A stretch of DNA of 23,753 bases, taken from positions 1 to 23,753 of the IMG/VR virus record IMGVR_UViG_3300042731_004146. One strand, given 5' to 3'. The stretch comes from a virus. The position numbers and the translations under genes were made by a program. The notes under the pieces were generated by a model. That model did not search any database. It was given only the letters and a program-made list of their open reading frames with translations, and was not told the origin of the DNA. Shown here one piece after another: positions 5,711-15,209 of the stretch (its first letter is position 1; each line of letters starts with the position of its first letter).

Positions 5711-5718
5711 TATTTATC
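5711..5718 (-). promoter_or_regulatory. Late promoter core GATAAATA for hsp20
   Basis: GATAAATA on the minus strand in the gap between the groEL stop (5728) and hsp20. The predicted start is at 5705, with a leader of about 74 nt. Confidence 0.65.
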
Positions 5719-5727
5719 ACCAGAATA

Positions 5728-7743
<2,016 letters not shown>

Positions 7744-7751
<8 letters not shown>

Positions 7752-7953
7752 CCTGTTCTTTTCCTAGATTGTGAAATGTTGCCAAAAATGCCTGCTTTTC
7801 TGATTCAGGCAATACCACTAGGCGAACTTTCTGGTAGCCCCACCACCATTGTCCCTGTCCATCACCACGGGGTACCATCCACCACTGATGGTGGTGACGC
7901 TTTTCTTCTTTGGGGTTTAATTTACTGACCCAGTTTTTCAGTTTCCGGGTCAT
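7744..7953 (-). CDS. Small basic hypothetical protein
   Basis: 69 aa, unrecognised. It is unusually rich in Trp and His (HHHQWWMVPRGDGQGQWWWG, residues ~20-39) and has a basic N-terminus (MTRKLKNWVSKLNPKEEKR). No membrane segment. The ATG at 7953 has GAGG 7 nt upstream. It overlaps the end of the psiE-like gene by 32 bp and the start of the next gene by 8 bp. The tight nesting and good ribosome-binding site support a real gene; the protein alone would not. Confidence 0.6.
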
Positions 7954-8359
7954 TTCTCAACCTCATTTTTTCCAAACTGAGCTTGTCCTTCATGCTCAGT
8001 ATGTACGCACTCACTGACAGAATAAAAATGCCAGCAGTCTCATATAATATGAACTCTGGTTGGGTGCCTTTGGTTGTGAGCACGATCATTCTGGTCAATG
8101 CAGTAATAGCAATGATGATTGGCAGTGTGACAGGTATACGATGATCCTTGTAAAACGCACCCACCATGCCCAGTATTTCTGCATAAATGAACAGTAGGAA
8201 TAAATCTGCCAATGCCATTTTGCCACTAGTGGTAAACATGTGCATGATGTCGTAACCTGCGGCCCACACCGTGCCTGCCACAATAAATAGTAGCAGTGAT
8301 TTTTCTATGTGCATGATCACACGATGCACACTGTTTTTAATTAACTTGTTATTAATCAT
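7922..8359 (-). CDS. PsiE-family (phosphate-starvation-inducible E) membrane protein
   Basis: 145 aa from the ATG at 8359 (MINNKLIKNSVHRVIMHIEK), chosen because that ATG overlaps the preceding gene's stop (ATGATTAA), the usual arrangement here. Four hydrophobic helices are arranged as in PsiE: SLLLFIVAGTVWAAGY; ALADLFLLFIYAEILGMVGAFYK; the conserved PVTLPIIIAITALTRMIVL; and ETAGIFILSVSAYIL. PsiE is an inner-membrane protein of unknown biochemical role induced by phosphate starvation in E. coli. Phage copies fit the known pattern of marine phages carrying phosphate-stress genes, but function here is inference. It is the fourth gene of the operon from 9309. Confidence 0.72.
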   Translation of the reverse strand: MINNKLIKNSVHRVIMHIEKSLLLFIVAGTVWAAGYDIMHMFTTSGKMALADLFLLFIYAEILGMVGAFYKDHRIPVTLPIIIAITALTRMIVLTTKGTQPEFILYETAGIFILSVSAYILSMKDKLSLEKMRLRNDPETEKLGQ

Positions 8360-8585
8360 TTTCTGACTCCCACTGATGCAGTGCCAGGCTGTACCCAACT
8401 TGCATCACACTGTACTCGTTTAGATCTTCATCGCGATATTTGACAACTTCCATGTACTGCTCTCTGGTTAAATCAACAATATCTTCAACATCAAAATGTT
8501 CGCAGATGTGTTGCACCACATCATCTCTGATTTGGCTTTCATAATACTCTTCGTTCTTGTACATCCTGGGCCATTCGTATGACAT
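8352..8585 (-). CDS. Small acidic hypothetical protein
   Basis: 77 aa, strongly acidic, no membrane segment (MSYEWPRMYKNEEYYESQIR ... LNEYSVMQVGYSLALHQWE). The end resembles a small protein seen in T4-like marine phages, but no function is known to me. The Shine-Dalgarno AGGAGA lies within the last codons of the upstream gene and the ATG at 8585 is directly after it. The stop overlaps the start of the PsiE-like gene. Placement in a tightly coupled operon makes it a confident gene. Confidence 0.75.
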   Translation of the reverse strand: MSYEWPRMYKNEEYYESQIRDDVVQHICEHFDVEDIVDLTREQYMEVVKYRDEDLNEYSVMQVGYSLALHQWESEND

Positions 8586-8587
8586 GT

Positions 8588-9019
8588 CTATCTCCTCATG
8601 TTTGCTATTTCTTCAGCATGCTTTTGATCAATCACTGGCACGGCATTGGATTTATGCATTGTGGCGATACCTTTGATCAGTGTGCCTGTGTACTTCTGGC
8701 TGTCCTTTTTGGGTGCTACACCTATGCCATTGTCGTGGCTGGGTATGTGACTGGTGTCTCCACGGCGGTATACCGATCGTTCAGGAACGTATGGCTTAAA
8801 CGCTGACCTATCTTTGGCAGGATTAGCCACCTTGCCCTTACCATGAACATAATCGATGTACTCCTCCAGTGTGAACTTGGGCTGCCCCATTTGCTTGAGT
8901 TGTTTGTTGTACACGCGGCATTCCTCTGTCCACTTTGCAATATTTGCTTTGGTGTACTTGGGCTTATGCTTGCGTTTACGCACTGTGTTAAAAGCATGTG
9001 ATGCCAAATGCATAGTCAT
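8588..9019 (-). CDS. Conserved phage hypothetical protein
   Basis: 143 aa, basic in the N-terminal half (VRKRKHKPKYTKANIAKW). The C-terminal half has a segment I associate with marine T4-like phages: GIGVAPKKDSQKYTGTLIKG followed by IATMHKSNAVPV and a terminal EIANMRR. No enzymatic motif, signal peptide or membrane helix. The ATG at 9019 overlaps the upstream stop by one base (TGATG), and the last codons double as the ribosome-binding site for the next gene. Possibly nucleic-acid or protein binding given its charge, but that is a guess. Confidence 0.75.
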   Translation of the reverse strand: MTMHLASHAFNTVRKRKHKPKYTKANIAKWTEECRVYNKQLKQMGQPKFTLEEYIDYVHGKGKVANPAKDRSAFKPYVPERSVYRRGDTSHIPSHDNGIGVAPKKDSQKYTGTLIKGIATMHKSNAVPVIDQKHAEEIANMRR

Positions 9020-9309
9020 CAGAAATGGTCCTCGCCGTTTAGTTTGCGAAAGGCTCTCTCCATATCGAGCTCTGCCTGAATTCGTTTTCCACGAGTGTTA
9101 CGCACAAACCTGGAAAAAAACTCTCCACCCACAATATAGGATATAACCATGCCTATGTTGGTGAGCACTATCTTGGTGGCCATGGCTTTGTTTTCCAGTG
9201 CCAACTCGTCCAGAGTATCAAAATATGTACCCACACACCAGGAAAATAACACAATCATCAGCATGGATATAATCACATACGCCCAGTCTTGCACACTCAT
9301 AAATCTCAT
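9019..9309 (-). CDS. Small membrane protein, first gene of the groEL operon
   Basis: 96 aa from the ATG at 9309 (MRFMSVQDWAYVIISMLMIV). I prefer this over the ATG at 9336 because AAGGA lies 7 nt upstream of 9309, and the sigma70 promoter at 9340-9368 would start transcription around 9333, making 9336 untranscribed. Two hydrophobic helices (YVIISMLMIVLFSWCVGTYF; IVLTNIGMVISYIVGGEFF) are linked by an acidic segment and followed by a basic tail (RFVRNTRGKRIQ). Unknown function. With the downstream membrane proteins and groEL it forms one apparent transcription unit. Confidence 0.72.
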   Translation of the reverse strand: MRFMSVQDWAYVIISMLMIVLFSWCVGTYFDTLDELALENKAMATKIVLTNIGMVISYIVGGEFFSRFVRNTRGKRIQAELDMERAFRKLNGEDHF

Positions 9310-9339
9310 AGAAGCATCCTTTATCACAATTACCATGGT

Positions 9340-9368
9340 ATTATGACACAGATATGGTGGTTTGTCAA
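9340..9368 (-). promoter_or_regulatory. Sigma70-type promoter, TTGACA-17-CATAAT
   Basis: On the minus strand TTGACA (9363-9368), a 17-base spacer and CATAAT (9340-9345) match 11 of 12 consensus positions. The predicted start is about 9333, about 24 nt before the ATG at 9309, leaving room for the AAGGA site. It would drive the seven-gene run ending in groEL, presumably early in infection with host RNA polymerase. The -35 overlaps the 3' end of the SGNH gene. Confidence 0.72.
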
Positions 9369-10129
9369 ACGTTATTTTGTTGGATATACTGAAAAATACC
9401 CTCAGCCAGTGCGATATGCCCCACTTGACTCAGGTGTGATTTATCCCAGGTTGTGGTATTGGGGCCTGTACCCAAATCATATGGGTCACGCTGATCTCTG
9501 GCACCTGACGGCCACAGCACCTGAAAACTGTTCACAAAGTGTGTTTTTTCGCTCTGGTAGTACAGTTGTTCAGGTGGCGATTCCTTCATGATGTCAAACG
9601 TATCATATGGAGAATTTAAAAATATCAGTCTGATATCATGTTGATTGCATAATGCAGTAAACATTGCATGTTGGGTTGCAAAATGCTCTCTTTCCCATGC
9701 TGGATCCACTGCGGTGGTTTCATACTGCAAATGCAATTGTTCATGCGGCGGCTCCACCCAACTGTGACTGCCCACTTTGTAGTTAGTGGTGTACATATCG
9801 CCAAAAGGTGTGGGCTGTTTGAATATCCAGGGAACGGGTCTACCAGGTCCTGTGTGACTGTCTGTTTTTAGTGGTTCCCATGTTTCTGCACTGGCGGCAA
9901 ACTCACGGCGATTTATATCAGTATACTGTATTACAACTAAATCTTGCGGAGTGATTTCTCCGTCCATGACTTTCCGGGCGATTATGCGCCAAGTACGATC
10001 GTTATTTCCTGCACCCACAGCTATGTGATGATATTCATATTCCAGCATGGGTGCTAGGCATTCGCCCCAGGGATAATCTACACCAGTATAACTGCTGTAA
10101 CTGCAACCAGAAACGAACAGTTTAGGCAT
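9365..10129 (-). CDS. SGNH/GDSL-type hydrolase-like protein
   Basis: 254 aa. Three SGNH blocks are in order: block I GCSYS at the N-terminus (Ser10 as nucleophile), block III GAGNND (residues ~39-44), and a C-terminal block V, DKSHLSQVGHIALAE, with the Asp-x-x-His pair. QYTDINR and IRLIFLNSPYDTF look like core strands. SGNH enzymes are esterases or lipases, often deacetylating polysaccharides, so glycan modification is a plausible role given the sugar genes nearby. No signal peptide, so it would act in the cytoplasm or be packaged. The ATG at 10129 lacks a visible Shine-Dalgarno and lies 3 nt after the upstream stop, suggesting coupling. Confidence 0.75.
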   Translation of the reverse strand: MPKLFVSGCSYSSYTGVDYPWGECLAPMLEYEYHHIAVGAGNNDRTWRIIARKVMDGEITPQDLVVIQYTDINRREFAASAETWEPLKTDSHTGPGRPVPWIFKQPTPFGDMYTTNYKVGSHSWVEPPHEQLHLQYETTAVDPAWEREHFATQHAMFTALCNQHDIRLIFLNSPYDTFDIMKESPPEQLYYQSEKTHFVNSFQVLWPSGARDQRDPYDLGTGPNTTTWDKSHLSQVGHIALAEGIFQYIQQNNV

Positions 10130-10132
10130 GGC

Positions 10133-10336
10133 TTAGTTAGAGAAATATTTTTTTAGTGTTTCCAGTTTTTCGTCAGCTTCGGCAAGTTTAGCAAGTTCAG
10201 ATTCCATGGACTCCATGATGTCTGGATGTTCGCCAATGCCCACGCTGCTGCGCATGTACACTTCGATGTTTGCTCTGTGGTATGCAACCTTGCCTTGTAG
10301 GTGCTGTTGTAATGCGTCTAATAGCATGCTTTCCAT
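10133..10336 (-). CDS. Small helical conserved phage hypothetical protein
   Basis: 67 aa, predicted mostly helical and acidic at the C-terminus (MLLDALQQHLQGKVAYHRAN; SVGIGEHPDIMESMESELAK). The GIGEHPDIMESMESEL segment resembles a small conserved protein of marine T4-like phages of unknown role. AGGAA upstream of the ATG at 10336 supports the start; the gene begins 9 nt after the upstream fusion gene ends and stops just before the SGNH gene. Probably cotranscribed with both. Confidence 0.75.
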   Translation of the reverse strand: MESMLLDALQQHLQGKVAYHRANIEVYMRSSVGIGEHPDIMESMESELAKLAEADEKLETLKKYFSN

Positions 10337-10345
10337 TGTGTGTTC

Positions 10346-11149
10346 CTATTTACCGTAGTTTTCGTCAACGTCCAATCTGATGATGTCTTCCTCACTCAGA
10401 TAATCACCAGCCCACACCTCCACAATGCGCAGAGGAGTTTTTCCTGGGTTGGACAATTTGTGTGATTGTGCTGTCCTCAAAAATACACTTTCGCCTTCAA
10501 GCAGGAAGAACTCTCTGCCGTCCATGTTGCGTGTGGCACCCTGTTTGAGGTGTCCAATACCTTCCAGCACAATCCAGTGTTCCGAGCGATGCAGATGATA
10601 TTGGTCGCTTAGGCTTTTTCCTGGCTCGACGACCAGTTCCTTTACTTTGTATCCTTCGCCATCATACAGTTCCCTGTAATGACCCCAGGGGCGATGTGTG
10701 GTGGGGCTTTCCCAGTTTTTCAGTATCCAACTGCTGCTATTCTGCTTGTCCTCTCCGCCCACACCAAATTTAAATTTCACTTTGATCGATGCTTGCTTGG
10801 CTTTGATTTCTTCGGGGATGTTTTCTTTGGTGCGATCCCCACCGTTCATGAAAATGTATTCGTCTTTGTCTGGGTTACCAATAATTTGCTGAGTTGTCTG
10901 CAAGATTAAATCAAATGCTGAATTGTCATCGTCATTGAAATCCAATACATGGTCCACTGACTTTAAGGACGACACAATTGCCTGGCGATCTGCCAATGGC
11001 ATGAATGCTCTGCCCTTCTTGCGCTCCAACCACTGATCAGTGTTGCATCCAACAACCAGTATGTCGCAGTGCTTTTTGGCATCGTTGATATATGATATAT
11101 GACCTTTGTGGATAGGATCGAATCCACCAGAAATTATTCCGATTTTCAT
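10346..11149 (-). CDS. Nucleotidyltransferase fused to a mannose-6-phosphate isomerase-type cupin
   Basis: 267 aa, two domains. Residues 1-~135 form a cytidylyltransferase-like domain: GGFDPIHKGH (H14 and H17 of HxGH), NTDQWLERKKGRAFM and MNGGDR, much like the RfaE/HldE adenylyltransferase group. Residues ~150-260 match the C-terminal cupin of ManC-type mannose-6-phosphate isomerase/GDP-mannose pyrophosphorylase: RPWGHYRELYDGEGYKVKEL, then PGKSLSDQYHLHRSEHWIVL with metal-binding H185, H187 and E190, then GESVFLRTAQSHKLSNPGK. It could both isomerise and activate a sugar phosphate. Neither domain shows a missing key residue. AGGG precedes the ATG at 11149. The nearest promoter-like element is TATAAC at 11168-11173, without a good -35. 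Confidence 0.85.
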   Translation of the reverse strand: MKIGIISGGFDPIHKGHISYINDAKKHCDILVVGCNTDQWLERKKGRAFMPLADRQAIVSSLKSVDHVLDFNDDDNSAFDLILQTTQQIIGNPDKDEYIFMNGGDRTKENIPEEIKAKQASIKVKFKFGVGGEDKQNSSSWILKNWESPTTHRPWGHYRELYDGEGYKVKELVVEPGKSLSDQYHLHRSEHWIVLEGIGHLKQGATRNMDGREFFLLEGESVFLRTAQSHKLSNPGKTPLRIVEVWAGDYLSEEDIIRLDVDENYGK

Positions 11150-11183
11150 GTGTGTCCCTTGTGTACTGTTATACTAGTGTATT

Positions 11184-12461
11184 CTAAAACAAACAGTAGT
11201 CTGTGTCAATCCTTTCATCACCATTTTCTAATACAAATAAAGGATTATGATTGTTGTCGTTGTCTGGGTACTTATCAAAAATAATTTTTATGACACCAGA
11301 ATCTCGAAGATCCCTGGCTCTGTACATGATGTTGATCACGCTGTTTTCCACTATGCCCCTGATGGCTCTTGCGCCCAGCTTTCTTTCCATGCTGAGTTTG
11401 GCAGCGTCACGTACATATTGGTCACCAAACACCAGTTGTATGTCGTCCAGTCTGAGTAGCTCCACACACTGGTCCAGTACACTGTTTTTCACAGATGTCA
11501 TCACACGGTACATATCGTCTTCGTTAAGTTGTTCCAGTAAGCCCAGCAGCGGTAATCGTCCCATAAGCTCAGGGAGCATACCGTACTCCACTATGTCATC
11601 ATGTGTGATACACAAGGACAGACGCTCACGGTCAGCATCTGTCATAACAGTAGCACCAAAGCCAATAGCAGAACTCTTGCGCATGCGATTTTCCACTATC
11701 TGTTCGATGCCCACAAATGCACCGCCCAGTATAAACAGAACCTGACTGGTATCAAACTCGATGTATTCCTCTGAATATTTTTTACTGCTGTTGACTTTGA
11801 CTTTGCTAGTGGTGCCTTCAATTAGCCTTAACAGTGCCTGCTGCACACCTTCACCACTCACGTCTTTTGTGCTGGTGTTGTTTTCTCCCTTGCGAGCCTT
11901 TTTGTCTATCTCGTCAATATAGATGATTCCCTGTTGTGCTCGCTCCAGATCAAAATCAGCAGTTACTAGTAGACGCTCCAGCACACTCTCCACATCCTCA
12001 CCCACATATCCTGCTTCGGTTAGTGTGGTGGCATCTGCTATGGCAAATGGCACATTTAGTTTTTTAGCAAGTGTTTTTGCAAACAGTGTTTTACCTGTAC
12101 CAGTTGGACCCACGAGCAGTATGTTACTTTTTTCCAGCTCCAAGTCATGAGCACTGTTCTGACGTATGGAATTGTGTCGTATTCTTTTGTAGTGATTATA
12201 CGAACTAACACTGAGTAACTGTTTGGTGCGATCGTGGCTCACTATCCAGTCATCCAGATGACTTTTAATTTCTGTGGGGCTGGGCAAGTAGTCATAATCA
12301 GCTGGGCTGTCGTCTACTGTATGTCCCAAATCGCCCACAACGATTTCATAACTCAGTTTCACGCACTCATTACAAATGTATACGCTGGGTCCTGCAATTA
12401 GTTTGTCTACGTTACTGCGACCTTTGCCGCAGAAGCTGCATGTTAGATTGCCATCTGACAT
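11184..12461 (-). CDS. clpX: ClpX, AAA+ unfoldase
   Basis: 425 aa, the normal ClpX length. The N-terminal zinc-binding domain has its four cysteines (C8, C11, C30, C33). AAA+ parts: Walker A GPTGTGKT (118-125), pore-1 loop GYVG (151-154), Walker B IIYIDEID (~179-186), [18 protein letters not shown], arginine finger in GRLP, and sensor 2 LGARAIRG. The IGF loop that docks on ClpP is kept (AIGFGA, 266-268), so it should pair with host ClpP; no clpP is in the window. The RKH loop, which in E. coli helps recognise ssrA tags, reads KKY (~227-229), hinting at altered substrate choice. GGTGG precedes the ATG at 12461. The gene follows the coiled-coil membrane protein by 15 nt. Confidence 0.95.
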   Translation of the reverse strand: MSDGNLTCSFCGKGRSNVDKLIAGPSVYICNECVKLSYEIVVGDLGHTVDDSPADYDYLPSPTEIKSHLDDWIVSHDRTKQLLSVSSYNHYKRIRHNSIRQNSAHDLELEKSNILLVGPTGTGKTLFAKTLAKKLNVPFAIADATTLTEAGYVGEDVESVLERLLVTADFDLERAQQGIIYIDEIDKKARKGENNTSTKDVSGEGVQQALLRLIEGTTSKVKVNSSKKYSEEYIEFDTSQVLFILGGAFVGIEQIVENRMRKSSAIGFGATVMTDADRERLSLCITHDDIVEYGMLPELMGRLPLLGLLEQLNEDDMYRVMTSVKNSVLDQCVELLRLDDIQLVFGDQYVRDAAKLSMERKLGARAIRGIVENSVINIMYRARDLRDSGVIKIIFDKYPDNDNNHNPLFVLENGDERIDTDYCLF

Positions 12462-12476
12462 TATACCACCAGTGAA

Positions 12477-13880
12477 TTATTTTTTCTGTATATACTTTTT
12501 GGATTGGTTGACTTGGTTATCATTGTCATCCCTGGGTAATGGTACAGCCCAAAAACCCATTTTGCGCTTTACATCCTCTTCAGATGTTTTTTCTAATAGT
12601 TCTAAAATTTCCTGTTCGCTCAAATCTTCCTTGTTTAGTTCGCTATTAGCCAGTATTTTAGCTATATGCGCCGGAGTAGTTTTTCCCTGATTACGATTTT
12701 TTTCTGCATCCAACTCTTTGATTAATCTCTCCACCTCTGTGGCGAGCTCGCTTATTTTCTCGTCATCCGTTACCAGTTTTTCAACCTCTACAATGCGTTC
12801 CACTTCCACTGGCTTCTCGACGATTTTTTCTTTTTCAACAATCTTTTCGACTTCAACTGGTACTTCCACAATCTTTTCCACTTCTTTGACAACTTCGATC
12901 TCTCTGGGCTTCTTTTTGAGCTCCCTTTTAAGTTTTGCGATCTGTTTGTCTTTGGCAGCACTCTCCATCATTGCTGTGGCTGCATCATCCACGGCACTGG
13001 GTTGATCATTGTGCCATGGCTCCACTGGCTCTTTTTCCTTGACTGGTGGAGCATGATCCCAATCAATTTTTTCTGGTTCAGGATCTGGCTCAGGCTCTGG
13101 ATCCGTATCAGGTCCTGATTTTTCCAAGTTGATTCCATAACGCATTAGTGTCTGGTTAGCAGCTATCACCATGATAATAGCCAGTGGGTCAAACACAAAC
13201 ACCAGCATAAGTATAAACAATCTCACAGCCTTGTCAAGAACTGACTCACCAGATTCGCCATAAATTAATTCAGCCACATATTTCAGTGGGCCCACTTTGA
13301 GCTCTACTTGCATCTGCTCCTGTTGTAAGGGCAGTAATTGATCCTGGTACTCTGCAATTTTGTCAGTGGCTGTATCAATCACACTGTTAAGTTGTTCACG
13401 TTCACCACTTTGGCTTTCACGTACTGCTATGCTACCCTGTGGACCACGAATACGATCATAATCTATCAGCGTTTGTACCGCCTGGTCCAACTGTGCGATC
13501 ACAGTGTTGGCATCGTTTATTTTACGTTGCTCACGATCTATACGCAATTGTATTTGTTGCTGTTGCAATTCATTGTTGCCGCCCACGGCTTCTTGATCCA
13601 GATGAGCTTTACTGAGGTAACCAAAAATACCCATGCTGGTGATCAGCATTAGCACTACTACTGCGGCAGTCAGATAAGTTTTCATCCACCAGGAGGTATC
13701 GTGCCAGTAACGATATAGCCAGCTGGCCGCGACCAATTTGCCCACTTCCAGTGTGCCTGCCATGATAGCAATGGGCAAGGCAGCCGCACTGAATATGGCC
13801 ATAAGGCCCACGATACTGAACCATCCTGCAACGCCTGCGATAGATAGTGCTATAAATAATGTAAGAAAACCAAATATCAT
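12477..13880 (-). CDS. Large coiled-coil membrane protein of marine T4-like phage type
   Basis: 467 aa from the ATG at 13880 (MIFGFLTLFIALSIAGVAG). An in-frame GTG at 13907 would put the start upstream of the late promoter core and is unlikely. Three N-terminal hydrophobic helices (~1-95) are followed by a Gln/Arg-rich coiled coil (NELQQQQIQLRIDREQRK and on), a fourth membrane segment (LFILMLVFVFDPLAIIMVIA, ~220-240), an acidic Pro-Glu linker (DPEPEPDPEPE), a Val-Glu-Lys repeat block, and a helical C-terminus. Function unknown; the architecture suggests a membrane-anchored scaffold. CATAAATA at 13886-13893 sits 5 nt before the ATG, predicting a leaderless mRNA; there is no Shine-Dalgarno. Confidence 0.72.
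   Translation of the reverse strand: MIFGFLTLFIALSIAGVAGWFSIVGLMAIFSAAALPIAIMAGTLEVGKLVAASWLYRYWHDTSWWMKTYLTAAVVVLMLITSMGIFGYLSKAHLDQEAVGGNNELQQQQIQLRIDREQRKINDANTVIAQLDQAVQTLIDYDRIRGPQGSIAVRESQSGEREQLNSVIDTATDKIAEYQDQLLPLQQEQMQVELKVGPLKYVAELIYGESGESVLDKAVRLFILMLVFVFDPLAIIMVIAANQTLMRYGINLEKSGPDTDPEPEPDPEPEKIDWDHAPPVKEKEPVEPWHNDQPSAVDDAATAMMESAAKDKQIAKLKRELKKKPREIEVVKEVEKIVEVPVEVEKIVEKEKIVEKPVEVERIVEVEKLVTDDEKISELATEVERLIKELDAEKNRNQGKTTPAHIAKILANSELNKEDLSEQEILELLEKTSEEDVKRKMGFWAVPLPRDDNDNQVNQSKKYIQKK
12771..12902 (-). repeat. Coding repeat block VEKIVE / PVEVE
   Basis: This stretch of the membrane protein gene encodes about 44 residues built from short units such as VEKIVE, VPVEVEKIVE and KPVEVERIVE. 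Such alternating Val-Glu-Lys arrays are common as extended spacers or coiled-coil segments. The DNA is a matching imperfect tandem repeat prone to copy-number change. It is a protein repeat, not a CRISPR array. Confidence 0.8.
13851..13858 (+). promoter_or_regulatory. Late promoter core TATAAATA upstream of the 13927 gene
   Basis: An exact T4 consensus core on the plus strand, lying inside the first codons of the divergent minus-strand gene. The predicted start is near 13864, about 63 nt before the ATG at 13927. A weaker core, CATAAATT, lies at 13912-13919, 7 nt before the same ATG. Confidence 0.5.
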
Positions 13881-13885
13881 ACCCG

Positions 13886-13893
13886 TATTTATG
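13886..13893 (-). promoter_or_regulatory. Late promoter core CATAAATA abutting the ATG at 13880
   Basis: CATAAATA is followed by CGGGT and then the ATG of the coiled-coil membrane protein. The core-to-ATG distance (5 nt) is identical to that of the GNAT gene, and the predicted +1 is the A of the ATG. Confidence 0.55.
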
Positions 13894-13926
13894 CTATTTT
13901 GATACACAGATCATAAATTATCAGTT

Positions 13927-15150
13927 ATGCACATAGAAAGAATACACAGCATAGACAGTAAACCAGCAGAAAGCGGCAGTCTTTGGCAACCTGCAAACTG
14001 TTTCTGTGCAGGAATAACAGACTTATTCGTGAAGGACAGCATACCCAAAACCAAAGACGGCAGTGCATGGGACGAACTGTCTGAGCATGTGTACGCCTAT
14101 TATGGTGAGCATTTCCAAAATAATACTAGACTGAAATTTTGTGAGTATTGGCCTGAGGGCATTGATCTGCAGGAAGTGTTAAAGCTGGAATACGACCCCA
14201 ATGTGTATTTTGAGATAGACTGTCACACATTGATCAAATGGCCCGATGCCAACCAGGTAAAAGAACTGTGTGCTAACCATAATATAATAATTTTTGATTA
14301 CATGGAACTGGGCGCACTGGTGGGTCAATTACTGGAGATAACCAGTGTGTTTAAAAACACAGTGTTCATGGACAGCAGTATGGGTAATCATGTAACCACG
14401 AAAAATTGGCAGGTCAACAGCAATTTAAAGTTGCCAGATAATTTTCGCAGACTTCAACTCCCATTGTATCTGTACTTTATCAGTAGTAAATATCAAGCCA
14501 ATAATTTTATACCTGAAAAAAATCTGATGAAGAATGATATCTTGGTTAACTGCTTCAAACCCAGAAACCACAGAGTGAAACTGTTAGCCACCATGTGGCA
14601 CAAAGGACTATTAAACAGAGCCAACTGGAGTTTGGCTGGTAGTGTGAGTAAAACTCCTGATCTCAGAAAGATCGAATATGCCTATCACCGAAGCAAAATG
14701 GATCTGGATGCAATGGACCCACTCACTGCCAAGTTTTGCCGCTATCATGATCAGATACTGCCCAAAAGATTGGTTGGAGAATGGTACAAGAGCCATCACG
14801 ATCTGCTGCTTCTCAAACACACAGACTACAAATGGCACATAGTGAGTGAAAGTTTTGTGGACAGAGTGGAACTCACAGAGAAGATATTTCAGGCATTCAT
14901 GTTACAGAATCCTCCTTTGTGCTACGCAGGCAAAGGTTATGGTTCCAAGTTACGCAGTCTGGGTTTCAGGATAGAAACTGACGATTACGAGCACAGTGAC
15001 CCTGATGTTCATGTAGAGTTACTAACGGAAAAACTGTATCAAGATCCTGACACAGATCATTTGACACACAATCAAAAACTGCTGTTACAAAATGACCACT
15101 GGGCAGAATACCTGGTAGAGAAAATGGAAGAAGTTCTGATAGAAAAATAG
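13927..15150 (+). CDS. Glycosyltransferase-like protein, plus-strand island
   Basis: 407 aa, no close family recognised. The C-terminal half has a layout typical of GT-B-like sugar transferases in phage genomes: DILVNCFKPRNHRVKLLATM followed by a WHKG turn, then WHIVSESFVDRVELTEKIFQ with a T-E-K motif near residue 315, then a glycine-rich turn (YAGKGYGSKLRSLGFRIE). The tandem genes at 19604-22307 carry a related ITEKTWEP motif, so these may be distant relatives. The N-terminal half is unassigned. No membrane segment or signal peptide. The ATG at 13927 has no Shine-Dalgarno and only 46 bp separate it from the divergent ATG at 13880. The 3' end converges on queD with two stem-loops between. Confidence 0.55.
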   Translation: MHIERIHSIDSKPAESGSLWQPANCFCAGITDLFVKDSIPKTKDGSAWDELSEHVYAYYGEHFQNNTRLKFCEYWPEGIDLQEVLKLEYDPNVYFEIDCHTLIKWPDANQVKELCANHNIIIFDYMELGALVGQLLEITSVFKNTVFMDSSMGNHVTTKNWQVNSNLKLPDNFRRLQLPLYLYFISSKYQANNFIPEKNLMKNDILVNCFKPRNHRVKLLATMWHKGLLNRANWSLAGSVSKTPDLRKIEYAYHRSKMDLDAMDPLTAKFCRYHDQILPKRLVGEWYKSHHDLLLLKHTDYKWHIVSESFVDRVELTEKIFQAFMLQNPPLCYAGKGYGSKLRSLGFRIETDDYEHSDPDVHVELLTEKLYQDPDTDHLTHNQKLLLQNDHWAEYLVEKMEEVLIEK

Positions 15151-15175
15151 CCCGGACTCGTCAGCCAGGGCTATT
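15146..15175 (-). terminator. Bidirectional terminator-like stem-loop with loop CTCGTCAGC
   Basis: AATAGCCC (15146-15153) and GGGCTATT (15168-15175) form an 8-bp stem that includes the stop codon of the 13927 gene. On the minus strand it is followed by TTTCT after the terminal TT, giving a U-tract, so it should end queD transcripts. The loop holds CTCGTCAGC (15157-15165), repeated in the next stem-loop. Confidence 0.65.
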
Positions 15176-15209
15176 AATACTCAACTCTTGTATAGTCTCA
15201 TATAGTTAG

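Noticed and set aside
8282-8289. AATAAATA on the plus strand
   Set aside because: It matches the late promoter core but lies antisense inside the PsiE-like gene, with no plus-strand gene downstream for kilobases.
11168-11173. TATAAC as a -10 element for the nucleotidyltransferase-cupin gene
   Set aside because: No acceptable -35 sequence lies 16-18 bases upstream, so I did not list it as a promoter.
11251-11745. 164-codon Ser-rich open frame opposite clpX
   Set aside because: Ser-rich translation is the expected mirror of the codon usage of clpX; no promoter or ribosome-binding site.
12771-12902. Short tandem repeats that might suggest CRISPR
   Set aside because: The repeats are in frame and encode a VEKIVE-type protein repeat, with no unique spacers.
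13880-13907. Upstream in-frame GTG start for the coiled-coil membrane protein
   Set aside because: It would place nine extra polar residues before the first membrane helix and put the start upstream of the CATAAATA promoter core, with no ribosome-binding site.
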